The position numbers were made by a program, and so were the translations under genes. From positions 86,952 to 150,951 of the forward strand of contig JAJNNC010000017.1 of NCBI GenBank assembly GCA_021730635.1: a stretch of DNA of 64,000 nt. Direction: 5' to 3'. Source of the stretch: Catalimonadaceae bacterium JC749 (GTDB taxonomy: Bacteria > Bacteroidota > Bacteroidia > Cytophagales > Cyclobacteriaceae). Positions within the stretch are counted from its first letter, which is position 1; each line of letters opens with the position of its first letter. The notes under the pieces are model-generated. The model was not told where the DNA came from, did not search any database, and worked only from the letters and a program-made list of their open reading frames with translations. Below are positions 25,231-35,900 of this stretch, in pieces.

Positions 25231-25884
25231 TTAATTTTGCCAGCCGTATTCGCCCAGCAGCGGAACAAAGCTAAAGTTAGGAAATTCTTTTTTGGTGATC
25301 TGGCCGTCTGGTTCTTTTTGTACCAGAAGCATGCGCTGAGATTGGCGGTCGCCTACCGGAATAACCAACCGACCACCCGGTTTAAGTTGTTCTATCAGTG
25401 CCAGTGGGACCGTAGGAGCTCCTGCCGTGACAATGATACCATCAAAAGGGGCGTATTGTGGCAAGCCCTTCGAGCCATCGCCATGAAAAGTATGGGCCTT
25501 ATAACCAAGTTTTTGAATTGTCTTCCTGGCCCGTTGGTACAATATCCAGTTATATTCAATGGTATAGACCTGAACGCCCATAGCCAGGAGTACACAACAC
25601 TGGTAGCCCGAGCCGGTGCCAATTTCCAGTATTTTTGCTTTAGGCTGCACATCGAGCAATTGGGTCTGAAATGCCACAGTAAATGGTTGAGATATGGTCT
25701 GCCCTTCTCCTATCTGGAATGCCTTATCCTGGTAAGCATGTTCCAGAAATGCTTCGTCCAGAAAAACATGCCTCGGGACCGTATCAATAGCATGAAGAAC
25801 TTTTTCGCTGGTGATTCCTTTCTTTTGGATGGTTCTTACCAAAGCCCTACGCATTCCCTTATGTTTATAACTATCCTCAAACAT
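25231..25884 (-). CDS. pcm: Protein-L-isoaspartate O-methyltransferase
   Basis: A 217-residue SAM-dependent methyltransferase that starts repair of damaged aspartyl residues. Visible motifs are VPRHVFLDEAF, GEGQTISQPFTVAFQTQLL (substrate-binding segment), ILEIGTGSGYQCCVL (SAM motif I), VYTIEYNWILYQRA, and FDGIIVTAGAP, then PGGRLVIPVG. The ATG at 25884 (MFEDSYKHKGMRRALV) gives the normal family length. The frame stays open up to 26013, but that would add 43 residues without family support and run into the promoter of the divergent MarR gene (26007-26037). It heads the minus-strand four-gene run. Confidence 0.92.
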   Translation of the reverse strand: MFEDSYKHKGMRRALVRTIQKKGITSEKVLHAIDTVPRHVFLDEAFLEHAYQDKAFQIGEGQTISQPFTVAFQTQLLDVQPKAKILEIGTGSGYQCCVLLAMGVQVYTIEYNWILYQRARKTIQKLGYKAHTFHGDGSKGLPQYAPFDGIIVTAGAPTVPLALIEQLKPGGRLVIPVGDRQSQRMLLVQKEPDGQITKKEFPNFSFVPLLGEYGWQN

Positions 25885-26006
25885 GGCAAAGTTTCTTTTT
25901 GGAATCCGCATATGATGATCAACGGGGTAAATGAGAGTTTCCGAATTTCCCGCGAATATAAGCATCCTTCCTGCTTCGTCCAATGACCTGATAATAATGA
26001 ATATTT

Positions 26007-26037
26007 TTTGCAAGTCAAATACAAAACTTTATCTTTA
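26007..26037 (+). promoter_or_regulatory. Candidate promoter of the MarR gene
   Basis: TTTG at 26007-26010 and TATCTTTA at 26030-26037 (one mismatch to TAnnTTTG) are separated by 19 bases, the Bacteroidota spacing. The ATG at 26065 is 28 bases further. MarR proteins often repress their own promoter, but no clear palindrome is seen here. Confidence 0.45.
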
Positions 26038-26064
26038 TAAGTAGTTGAATATCAAACAGAAACT

Positions 26065-26508
26065 ATGGGAAATAAAAAAGTTAAGGTAGATAATAATTTA
26101 AATGTCATTGTGGGAAAGGCTTCCCGGTTAATGAGTAACCGCTTGAGCAAGAACCTCTCTGAATTTAATGTTACCTCCGAACAATGGGCCGTTTTAGCCA
26201 GTTTATGGAAAAAAAATGGCCAAACCCAGCAGGATTTAGCCAATATTGCTAATAAAAATAAAGCTAGCATTACCCATCTGATTGATAACATGGAGAAGCG
26301 GAGCCTGGTCGTGCGGCAATCAGATGAAGGAGACCGGCGTAATAACCTGATATTTTTAACTGAAGAAGGTAAAAATATGAAGGAAACACTCAATAAAATC
26401 GTAAAAAAAACGACTAAAGAGATTACGAGTGGTATTGACAAGAAGGATTTAAAAATCAGTAAAAAGGTTCTCAAGAAAATAATAGAAAACCTGGTGGCCG
26501 AGTCATGA
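26065..26508 (+). CDS. MarR family transcriptional regulator
   Basis: A 147-residue winged-helix regulator. The order is a dimerisation helix (ASRLMSNRLSKNLSEFNVTSEQWAVL, residues 18-43), a helix-turn-helix (TQQDLANIANKNKASITHLI, 54-73), the wing (RRNNLIFLTEEG) and a C-terminal dimer helix. No conserved redox cysteine is present, so an OhrR-type peroxide sensor is unlikely. It is divergent from pcm and 12 bases before the cyclic-nucleotide-domain kinase, so it probably controls that kinase and the redox-like fusion downstream. The ligand is unknown. Confidence 0.9.
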   Translation: MGNKKVKVDNNLNVIVGKASRLMSNRLSKNLSEFNVTSEQWAVLASLWKKNGQTQQDLANIANKNKASITHLIDNMEKRSLVVRQSDEGDRRNNLIFLTEEGKNMKETLNKIVKKTTKEITSGIDKKDLKISKKVLKKIIENLVAES

Positions 26509-26520
26509 TATATATTCCCT

Positions 26521-27915
26521 ATGGAAACTTCTTTACTTGACGATGTAAAAGCCGTTCCTACCTTTCAAGGAATACCGGAGGAACATTTACAATGGTTGAT
26601 TGACCATGCAGACCTGATCACACTGAAGGCTGGCGATTATCTTTTTAAGAAAGGAGACCCTGCCCTTTACATGTATGTCATTCTGGAAGGGAATATTCAG
26701 ATAAAACTGCCTCAGGGAAATCAATACCGGGAGGTAGCTACACAGGAAAAAGGCACTATTACCGGATTGTTGCCCTTTTCCCGAATGAAAGAAGCTGCCG
26801 GGAATGGGATCGCTACCGGTCCTACACGGGTGTTGTCATTGCACAAAGAACATTTTGAGGAGATGGAAAAAGTAAGCCATGAAATGGTGCAGGCCCTGGT
26901 ATCGGTGATGACTTCCCGTACCAGAGATTTTACCCGTCTGCAACAGCAGAATGAAAAAATGATGGCTTTGGGAAAATTGTCGGCAGGGTTGGCACATGAG
27001 TTAAACAACCCGGCTTCAGCGATTGTGCGCAGTTCTGCCACTCTGAAAAAACATTTACATACAACTCCCGAGACCTTCAAACAGGTAATCTCTATCCGTA
27101 TGACTCCCGAAGAGGTGGATGCGGTGAATGATATTTTGTTTTCCAAGATCGCACAAAAACTGGAAAATCATCTGAGTATGCTGGAGCGTACCAATCGGGA
27201 AGAGGAGATAGCCGAATGGCTGGAAGATCATGGCGTGGAAGACGGATATGGCATGGCAGAAACTTTTGTGTCTTTCGACCTGACCATGGATGAAATAGAA
27301 GAGATCGGTGAGATAGTGAAGCCTGAGTATATACCACCTGTATTTGGTTGGCTCAACAATGTGCTGACAACCGAAAGACTGGTCAATGAAATTGAACATG
27401 CTTCGCTGCGTATTGCTGAACTGATACAGTCAGTGAAGACGTATTCTCACATGGATAAGGCACCCGACCGGGAGTTAAGTGATATTCATACCGGCATCAA
27501 TAGTACTTTGACCATGCTGGGCCATAAAATCAAGGAAAAAAACATAGAAGTGATTAAAAATTATCAGGGGAACTTGCCCAAACTGTCTCTGTATGTGAGT
27601 GAAATGAATCAGGTATGGACAAATCTGATTGACAACGCCATTGATGCCATGAACCCAGGAGGGCGACTGGAAATCAAAACCTGGCAGGAACTGAATAATA
27701 TCAAGGTTGACATTATAGACAATGGTTCCGGTATTCCACCAGATATTATCAACCAAATTTTTGACCCTTTTTTTACCACCAAAGAAGTAGGCAAAGGCAC
27801 TGGCTTGGGGTTGGATATTGTAAAGAAAATCGTAGATCAACACCAGGGCTCTGTCGATGTGACTTCCAGTCCGGGCCATACGGTTTTCAGGTTGTGTTTT
27901 CCTATGCACGCTTAG
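26521..27915 (+). CDS. Histidine kinase with cyclic-nucleotide-binding domain
   Basis: A 464-residue soluble kinase. Residues 10-130 form a cNMP-binding (CRP-like) domain: [25 protein letters not shown], then a phosphate-cassette region that is not canonical (no clear R-S/T-A), so ligand binding is uncertain. HisKA follows with the phospho-His in [16 protein letters not shown] (near residue 157). A long middle helical region (190-300) precedes the HATPase domain with LIDNAIDAM (N box), IIDNGSGIP (G1), [18 protein letters not shown] (F/G2). By genome context of this family it usually pairs with the receiver-thioredoxin-reductase-like fusion found next, and probably phosphorylates its receiver. 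Confidence 0.9.
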   Translation: METSLLDDVKAVPTFQGIPEEHLQWLIDHADLITLKAGDYLFKKGDPALYMYVILEGNIQIKLPQGNQYREVATQEKGTITGLLPFSRMKEAAGNGIATGPTRVLSLHKEHFEEMEKVSHEMVQALVSVMTSRTRDFTRLQQQNEKMMALGKLSAGLAHELNNPASAIVRSSATLKKHLHTTPETFKQVISIRMTPEEVDAVNDILFSKIAQKLENHLSMLERTNREEEIAEWLEDHGVEDGYGMAETFVSFDLTMDEIEEIGEIVKPEYIPPVFGWLNNVLTTERLVNEIEHASLRIAELIQSVKTYSHMDKAPDRELSDIHTGINSTLTMLGHKIKEKNIEVIKNYQGNLPKLSLYVSEMNQVWTNLIDNAIDAMNPGGRLEIKTWQELNNIKVDIIDNGSGIPPDIINQIFDPFFTTKEVGKGTGLGLDIVKKIVDQHQGSVDVTSSPGHTVFRLCFPMHA

Positions 27916-27984
27916 CCATTGCCTGCAAAAATTTATTTGAATAAACTACCTTCCTACTTATCTTTTATGCCGTAATATATTGAT

Positions 27985-29646
27985 ATGAAACGCCCCATCA
28001 TTTTTACTGTCGATGATGATCCACAGGTACTTGGCGCTATTACCAGAGACCTTAGAAATCAATATCGAAAGAGTTACAAAATATTGAGTACCGGCTCAGC
28101 CCAGGAGGCCCTGGACTCTTTAAAGGAATTAAAGTTACAGGGAGAAGAAATCGCTTTGTTTGTATCTGATCAGCGGATGCCTGAAATGCTGGGCGTCGAG
28201 ATGCTACAAAAGGCGAAAGAATTTTATCCCAATGCCAAGAAAGTACTCTTAACAGCATACTCTGATATCGATGCCGCTATTAAGGCGATCAATGAAGTGC
28301 AACTGGACTACTATCTAATGAAACCCTGGGACCCCCCGGAAGAAAAACTGTATCCTACCTTGGATGATTTGCTGGAAGCCTGGCAAAGTGAGTATATTCC
28401 GGATTATCATGGCATCCGTGTTATAGGGTACCAATACAGTCCCTTGTCTCATGAAATCAAGGACTTCTTGGCAGGAAATCTGGTTCCCTATCAATGGATG
28501 GATGTCCAAAACAGTGACAAAGCCTGTGATTTGCTGGCTTTGCATGAAATACCGGAGAAAAAGTTACCAGCCGTTTTTTTTGAGGACAACAGCTACCTGG
28601 TTAGTCCAAACATCAATGATCTGGCCAACAAACTGGGCATGAAAATCCAGGCGACGGATTCCTTGTATGACGTGGTAATTATTGGAGCAGGCCCCGCCGG
28701 TCTGGCTGCTGCGGTGTACGGTGCCTCAGAGGGTCTTAAAACATTGTTAGTAGAGAAAAGGGCACCCGGCGGACAGGCAGGAACCAGTTCCCGAATTGAA
28801 AATTACCTCGGCTTTCCTAAAGGGCTGAGTGGTGCCGATCTCACCCGACGAGCCATTTCGCAGGCCAAAAGACTGGGTACCGAATTCCTGGCTCCTTTGG
28901 AAGTGACGAACCTCCGTTTGCAGGATCATTATAAAATCTTGCAACTATCCGATGGAAGTGAAATCAAAGCGCTGAGCATTATCATTGCCACTGGTGTCAA
29001 TTACAGAAAGCTGGAAGCTAAAGGAGTGCATGACTTTACGGGAGCAGGTGTATATTATGGGGCAGCCACAACCGAGGCTGTGAGCTGTAAAGAAAAGGAT
29101 GTATATATCGTGGGAGGAGGAAATTCTGCCGGACAGGGTGCGATGTATCTTTCTAATTTTGCCCGCAACGTGTATATCCTCGTCCGAAAAGAAGATCTCT
29201 CTTCTTCTATGTCGCAATATTTGATTGACCAGATCAACCGTACGCAGAATGTTCATGTGATGGGTAAAACACAGGTGATAGAGGCCTGCGGTAATGAGCA
29301 TCTGGAAGAACTGGTCATAGAATATATAGATACCGGAGAAAGAAAATCAGTAGAAGCGGCTGCTTTGTTCATTTTTATAGGCAACAAACCCTTTACGGAT
29401 TGGATTACCCTTGATGTCATTAAAAACAAAAAAGGTTTTCTGGAAACCGGACGCGATCTGCAAAAATACCCAGACTTCAAAAAAGCCTGGAAACAGCCCA
29501 GAGACCCTTTCCTGCTGGAAACCTGTGTCCCCGGTATATTTGCCGCAGGGGATGTCAGGGCTGGTGCCATGAACCGGGTAGCCTCCGCTGTAGGGGAAGG
29601 TTCTATGGCTATTAAGTTAATTCATGAATATCTGGCAACTGTGTAG
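27985..29646 (+). CDS. Receiver / glutaredoxin-like / thioredoxin-reductase-like fusion protein
   Basis: A 553-residue fusion. Residues 1-120 are a response-regulator receiver (VDDDPQ, phospho-acceptor Asp62 in VSDQRMPEM, Thr90, Lys113 in LMKPW). Residues 143-222 look like a thioredoxin/glutaredoxin fold, but the CPxC position reads SPLS (residues 152-155). Residues 228-550 are a class II flavoprotein reductase: GAGPAG (234-239) for FAD, PGGQAG, a VGGGNSAGQGA NADPH motif and GIFAAGDVRAG near the end. The redox CATC motif reads AATT (360-363). So phosphorylation could gate an NADPH-flavin activity, but not dithiol transfer. It is 69 bases after the kinase. The family is known as fused response regulator/thioredoxin-disulfide reductase. 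Confidence 0.9.
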   Translation: MKRPIIFTVDDDPQVLGAITRDLRNQYRKSYKILSTGSAQEALDSLKELKLQGEEIALFVSDQRMPEMLGVEMLQKAKEFYPNAKKVLLTAYSDIDAAIKAINEVQLDYYLMKPWDPPEEKLYPTLDDLLEAWQSEYIPDYHGIRVIGYQYSPLSHEIKDFLAGNLVPYQWMDVQNSDKACDLLALHEIPEKKLPAVFFEDNSYLVSPNINDLANKLGMKIQATDSLYDVVIIGAGPAGLAAAVYGASEGLKTLLVEKRAPGGQAGTSSRIENYLGFPKGLSGADLTRRAISQAKRLGTEFLAPLEVTNLRLQDHYKILQLSDGSEIKALSIIIATGVNYRKLEAKGVHDFTGAGVYYGAATTEAVSCKEKDVYIVGGGNSAGQGAMYLSNFARNVYILVRKEDLSSSMSQYLIDQINRTQNVHVMGKTQVIEACGNEHLEELVIEYIDTGERKSVEAAALFIFIGNKPFTDWITLDVIKNKKGFLETGRDLQKYPDFKKAWKQPRDPFLLETCVPGIFAAGDVRAGAMNRVASAVGEGSMAIKLIHEYLATV

Positions 29647-29680
29647 CTTTTCCCTGTTTTTTTAAGATTTTACCACTCCT

Positions 29681-29741
29681 GGTACTCATCAGTACCCAGT
29701 CAAATCCCTATTTCCCCTTCCTGAGAGGTGTTTAAACACCT
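29681..29741. promoter_or_regulatory. Inverted repeats upstream of the giant esterase gene
   Basis: GGTACT-CATC-AGTACC (29681-29696) and the perfect 16-bp palindrome AGGTGTTTAAACACCT (29726-29741) lie close together. CACTCCT and GTACTCA recur once more just downstream (about 29746-29764). They follow the stop at 29646 by 34 bases and lack a T tract, so they look more like protein-binding sites than a terminator. Confidence 0.35.
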
Positions 29742-29842
29742 TCAAACACTCCTTTAGTACTCAAAAATAAATTTAAATATTCTAATAATTATTTTAAAAA
29801 TTCAAATAATTTATTACTTTTACATAAATTTATCACGGTAAT

Positions 29843-29856
29843 ATTACATATGTAAT
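29843..29856. promoter_or_regulatory. 14-bp perfect palindrome before the giant esterase gene
   Basis: ATTACATATGTAAT is a perfect palindrome and overlaps an ATG at 29855 that is in frame with the giant gene. This position suggests an operator or promoter element and speaks for the downstream ATG at 29933 as the true start. Confidence 0.35.
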
Positions 29857-29932
29857 GAAGGTAACTAATAATAATGAATCTCCATTACATGAAACATTTA
29901 GAAAAATTCAATTGGTGAAACCAGGATTTTGT

Positions 29933-32900
29933 ATGAAAAGCATTACTACTTTTCTTTCCTTATTTTTAATTGCTTTCGCAGGTTCATTTTTTAAAGCTGA
30001 AGCGCAATCTGCTTCAGAATGGAAGCAAAAACAATATGTTTCCACGTATGGTAACGGTCAAAACTTTTACTATCTGGAATATCTTCCCCAGGCCTATCGT
30101 GACAATACTAACGACTATCCGGTTATTATTTCACTACATGGATTGGGTTTTGCTACGCCAGGAACAGGTATTTTCTGGGATCGGCTGAAAAACGCTGATT
30201 TTGAGAGAACGATCCGGGATGGAAGAAATTATCCCTTTATTGTTTTAAGCCCTCATCAACCTACAGAGGTCAATGGGCGCTATAACCACACTGCTACCTA
30301 CAATGACAGTCTGCGTTGGGATCCAAAAATCATTGATGAAGTGCTGGAAAGAGCTAAAACTGAACTCCGTATTGATGAGAGCAGGATTTATTTATTAGGG
30401 AGCTCTATGGGTGGTGGCGGTGTTTGGTCTTATCTGCAAGCGCATGGAGATAAAATTGCTGCCGCTGTGCCCATCGCCGGCTATACTGTTTTCAACGATG
30501 AATCAGGCGATATCAACGTATATACGGAGTATCCGTCTGCCTTAGCCTGTAATGATAAGGTGAAAAAGACACCTGTCTGGGCTTTTCATGCGGGTAATGA
30601 TACCTGGATTTCTCCTTTGTATGCCTATAAAGGGGTTAAAGCCATCAATCAGTGTACACCCGCTCCTTCACCATTGGCTCGTTTAACCATGTTTGCCAGT
30701 GGGGGACACACAGAAATCCAGCAAAAGATTTTTCAGTATACCGGCAACACGGCTGATTATAATCTTAGTGCAGACCCTACGTATTCTTCAGGGGTGACCC
30801 AGACGGCCTATATGCCTAATAATGCTTTTGGAAATGATATTTTTGCCTGGTTTCTTTCTCATACCAGCAGTGGTGGAGCTTCTCCGGCGCCAACTTTCTC
30901 AGTGAATCTGGGCGATGATTTTTCGCTGGTACCTTCCGATAAAAGCACAACCATTCCCAGCACGGTCAACGGAACAGCCACATCCTATAACTGGACACAA
31001 ATCAGCGGGCCTAACACCGCTACTTTGAGTGGAAAAACAACCGCTACGCTCACCGTCAGCAATATGATTGTGGATGGGACGTATGCCAGCCAAAACAGGC
31101 CGGAAGGTTATGTTTTCAGGCTGACTGTCACCAATGCTCAGGGACAGACAGCCTATGATGAAATAAGGGTGAAGCATGCCACGCCTGCTTTAGGAACCAA
31201 GATTACAACTTACGCATACCAGCAAAAAATATTTAACTGGGATACCTCACCTTACCTGTCTTACAAATATTCTAACATTCCTTTCCGACTTATTTTCCCC
31301 AGGGATTATACCAGCCGGAATGATGGCAAGAAGTACCCTTTAATCCTGATGATCCACGGAAGAGGCGAGACCGGGACAGATAACGATTATCATTTGAAAA
31401 ACGGGGGGAAACTCCATATGGACGCTGTTTTAAACGGGACTTTCGACGGATTCATCTTATTCCCTCAATGGAGTGCTCCTCAGCAACCGTCGAGTGATAA
31501 CATCAACAAAATGAAGGAAATTATAGATGAGTTGATCCTTCATAATAAAGTAGATATTGACAGAGTGCATGTGCATGGATTATCCAGTGGGGCTATGGGT
31601 GTATGGGATGCAATTATGAGACATCCTAAAGTATTTGCTACGGCTATGCCTATGGCATGGACTGTGAATATGTACGGGTATGATTACAATGTAGCCAAAT
31701 ACATGCATTTACCGCTGTGGGTTTCACAAGGAGGACAAGACGGCACTGCCAATCCGGAAACCGCCAACAATGTAGTCAAACAAATCAGGAAGTATGGAGG
31801 CAATGTGCGTTATCTGTATTTCCCGAATCATGGGCATAATGCCTGGGATGATACCTATAAAGACGCTGACTTTTTCCCCTTCTTTACCAGACGCAAAAAG
31901 ACTGATATTCATGTATATTTCGGACAGACTGAATTCTGTAAAGGAGATGTGATCAACGTACGCATGGGGCTTACCCCCGGCTTTACCGATTATGAATGGC
32001 AAAAAGATGGTGTTACCATCGCCACCGGTGCCACCAAAAACGAATTAGTAGTCACAGAAGTGGGCATTTACCGGGTACGTTTCAAAAGAGGTACTGTTTG
32101 GACAGAATGGTCTGAACCCGTTAATATCAATCGGAACAGAGCTCCTTCTCCCAAGCCTGTGATCACGACCAACAAAAAGAGTGTTCATTTGCCCAGTCTG
32201 GATGGAAGAGATGAAGTGACGTTGTATGCCACTACAGGCAATGCCCAGTATTTCTGGTATAAAAACGGACAACTGATCAGTGGCGCTACCACTTCATCGC
32301 TTACTTTGCGGGATGCTGGCAGCTATACTGTTACAGTAGTGGAGCCAGGTCCTCCTGCGACCGGTGCTATTCCGGAAGAATACCGTCCGGCACCAGCCAG
32401 ATGTGAAAGTTTACCTGCTGATGCCATTGTGGTGACAACTCAAAAAGGACCCAATGCGCCCAAAGCACCTGTGAATCTGTTCGCTTTCAGCCGTTCGGAG
32501 ACTTCCGTAGAACTGAGTTATGAAGATAAAGCCAATAATGAAACAGGCTTTGAGATTTACCGTTCCACACAATCTGGCGGACCTTATACCATCATTGATA
32601 TCATTGGAGCCAACAATCTGCCTAACCCCGTTTCATATTTTGACAACAATCTTACGAACGGAACGGCCTACTTTTATAAAATCCGTGCGATTAACAACGA
32701 TGGTGGATCTGACTACTCCAATGAAGCCAGCACCACAACAGTAGCGGATAATCAGGCACCTTCAGCCCCACAAAATTTGATTGCAGCCAATTCTACCCGG
32801 TCCTCTATCAGAGTACAGTGGGATCCGGCTACGGATAATGTAGGGGTGGTGGAATATCAGGTGTTTATGGATGGAAATCTTGTAGGAACTACGGCGAATA

Positions 32901-35900
32901 CTCATTTTACAGCTGAGGGGCTGATCGCCAAGACATCTCATACCTTTTATGTACTGGCAAAAGATGCCGCCGGTAATATTTCTTCTCCCAGTAATCAGAT
33001 TACGGCTGCGAGCATTAACAGTGGCTTATTCTATACTTATTATCATGTGACTGGCATTAAAACCGTTCTTGATATAGAAAGTAAAGCAACTTTTATCAAA
33101 TCCGGTCATCTGAATAATTTCTCTCTGAGCCCGAAGGAGCGTAACGATGGAATTGCTTTTATCTATGAAGGGAATATCACCATTCCCACCAGCGGACAAT
33201 ATACTTTTTACCTGAGTTCTGATGATGGAAGCCGTTTGTATATTGACGGGCAGGAAATTATCAATCATGATGGTGATCATGGTTGTACTGAAAAATCCAG
33301 TAATGTAACGCTGGCGGCAGGTACTTATCCGATTAAGGTGATGTTTTATGAAGCGGGTGGTGGCGAGTGTTTAAATGTGAGATGGCAAGGGCCGGGTATT
33401 AGCAAAGCATTGATACCAGATTCAGCGCTGAAAGATGAGTTTACCTATCCTCAGGGACCAGCTGTGCCCAACAACCTGCAGGTGGCTGTTGCTTCTTATC
33501 AGCAGCTTAATCTGACCTGGCTGGATAACAGCAACAACGAAACCGGTTTTGAAATTTACCGCTCAAAGAATTCAGGAGGCCCTTTCACCATTATCCACAA
33601 GACAGCAGCCAACGTTAAAGCTTACAGTGATAAAGGATTAAGTGGTAACACCAGATATTATTATAAAATCAGAGCGGTTAATGCGAGCAATGCCTCCGAT
33701 TTCACTGGGGTAAAGAATGCTACGACCTTAGCAACCCCGGCCGCACCCAACAAGCCGAATAACCTGACTGCTTCAAGCGTAAGCTCGTCTTCTATTCAGC
33801 TGCAATGGGCTGATGCTTCTTCTAATGAAACCGGTTTTGAAATCTGGCGTACTACTTCTGCTGCCGGCAATGGATTTATACTGGTCAGCACGGTAGCGGC
33901 CAATATCATAACATTTACTGACCTTCAATTACCGGGTAATACTACTTTTTATTATAAAGTGAGAGCGAAAGGTGATGGTGGTTATTCAACGTATACCAAT
34001 ACGGCTAGTGCCACCACTCAAAACAATACGCCTGTATTGCAGGAAATCCTGAGCCGCACGGTAAAGTTTAATACGACACTGGCTTTTGATATTTATGTTA
34101 CCGATCAGGATAAAAATGACCCCATTAACTTCAGTATCACAGGGTTACCTTCTTTTGGAAGTTTTACCAACAATGGGGACAATACAGGTACTTTTACTTT
34201 CGCCCCCGGTAGTGGAAATGGTGGTGCCTATAATATTTCAGTAAGGGCTTATGATCAGGCTGGCGCTTCCAGCACAAAATCTTTTACCCTCACTGTCAAT
34301 AACAATGCAACCCCTGTGGTAGCGGCTATTGCGGATCAGGAGATCAGCCAGGGAAATTCAAGAAATATTAATGTGTCGGCTTCGGATGCTGATGGCAACG
34401 CTTCTCTGACACTCTCTTTGATGAATCAGCCTTCTTTTGTTACTATCGTAAACAACGGAAATGGAAATGGCGTCATCAAAATCAATCCGGATCTATTTGA
34501 GACACCCGGTACTTTTTCACACATACAGGTGATCGCCAAAGATGCACAGGGAGGAGTAGGTGTGGCTACCTTTGACCTGGTGGTGAAAGGCGTGGACAGA
34601 GATTTTACGGTATATGTCAACTTTAGTCATGGAACTAGCCTGGCGGCTTTTCCCTGGAACAATACAGGAAATGCCGGTGCGAAAGAAGTGTTAGACAAGC
34701 TGGTGGACGAAGAAGATAAAATTTCCGGTTTACAGTTGAAATTAAGACAGGATGGCGGACCAGCCTGGAACTCCTTACGGTCTGAAGTTGAAGCCGAGCT
34801 ATATACACCCGATGTGAGAGATACCCGTTACTGGTCTTTCTCTACACCGCCTGTTCGTATGACGCTGAGTGGGCTGAACCCGCTGTTGAAATACAACTTT
34901 ACTTTCTTTGGCAGCAGCAATGAGTATGATTCTTATAACAGAACAAGGATTACGCGGTATGCCATTGGCAATGAGTACGGAGAAATTGAAACGTATAATA
35001 ATACAAAAGAAACAGTAAACCTCACCAATATACAGCCTGATCAGAATGGAACGATTACCATATCGGTCACTAAAAAATCTTCCAGCGACTGGAAAATGGT
35101 CATCAACTCTATGATTATTCAGGCTTATTATGATGATGGCAGTGCACCGGATGCACCCTCGAATCTGTCGGCCACGGTGCTATCACCTTCTAAGGTACGT
35201 TTAAACTGGCTGGATAACTCAAAAAGTGAAGATGGCTTTGAGTTACTAAGAGCTACTAACAGCAATGGCCCTTATGCTATCGTTACTGCTACCTCTAACA
35301 ACGTCAGCACATACCTTGACGAAACAGTGGTAGGACGGACTACCTACTTTTACAAAGTGCGTGCTTTTAGTGGTAATGGAAGGTCTGAAGACAGTAATGT
35401 GTTTACGGTAACGACCCCCAACAGTGCTCCGCAGCTGACCGCGCCTACTGCCATCGTCGTGAAGGTAGGGGATACCAAGGTGATTGCTGTGACAGCAACC
35501 GATGCTGAAAAAGATGCGATCACTTTAAGGGCTGTCGGACTTCCTGCTTTCGCTACATTTGCAGATCAGGGAAATGGGACAGGAACCTTATCTATCGCGC
35601 CTGGTAAGCTGTCTCAGGTAGGACGTTATCAGATAAAGTTAACAGCCCTTGACGACACCGACAGCAAAGACCAGTTGGTAACTTTGACAGTGTTGAGCAA
35701 TGAGTACGATGAAGCTATCTACATCAATTTTGGTAATAACGTAGCGGATCTGCCCTGGAATAATACCAACCGTGTGCCTGCTGCTAATCAGATTTACAAT
35801 AACCTGAAGGATGGCTTAGGCAACGCAAGTCCCATAACTTTTACCGTACAGAGCGGGTGGACTACAGCTGAGAAAAAGGGAGTGAATACCCAAGAAAACT

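Noticed and set aside
25228..25986. A 252-codon plus-strand ORF opposite pcm
   Set aside because: It is the shadow of the well-supported methyltransferase; its protein has no recognisable domain and no start context.
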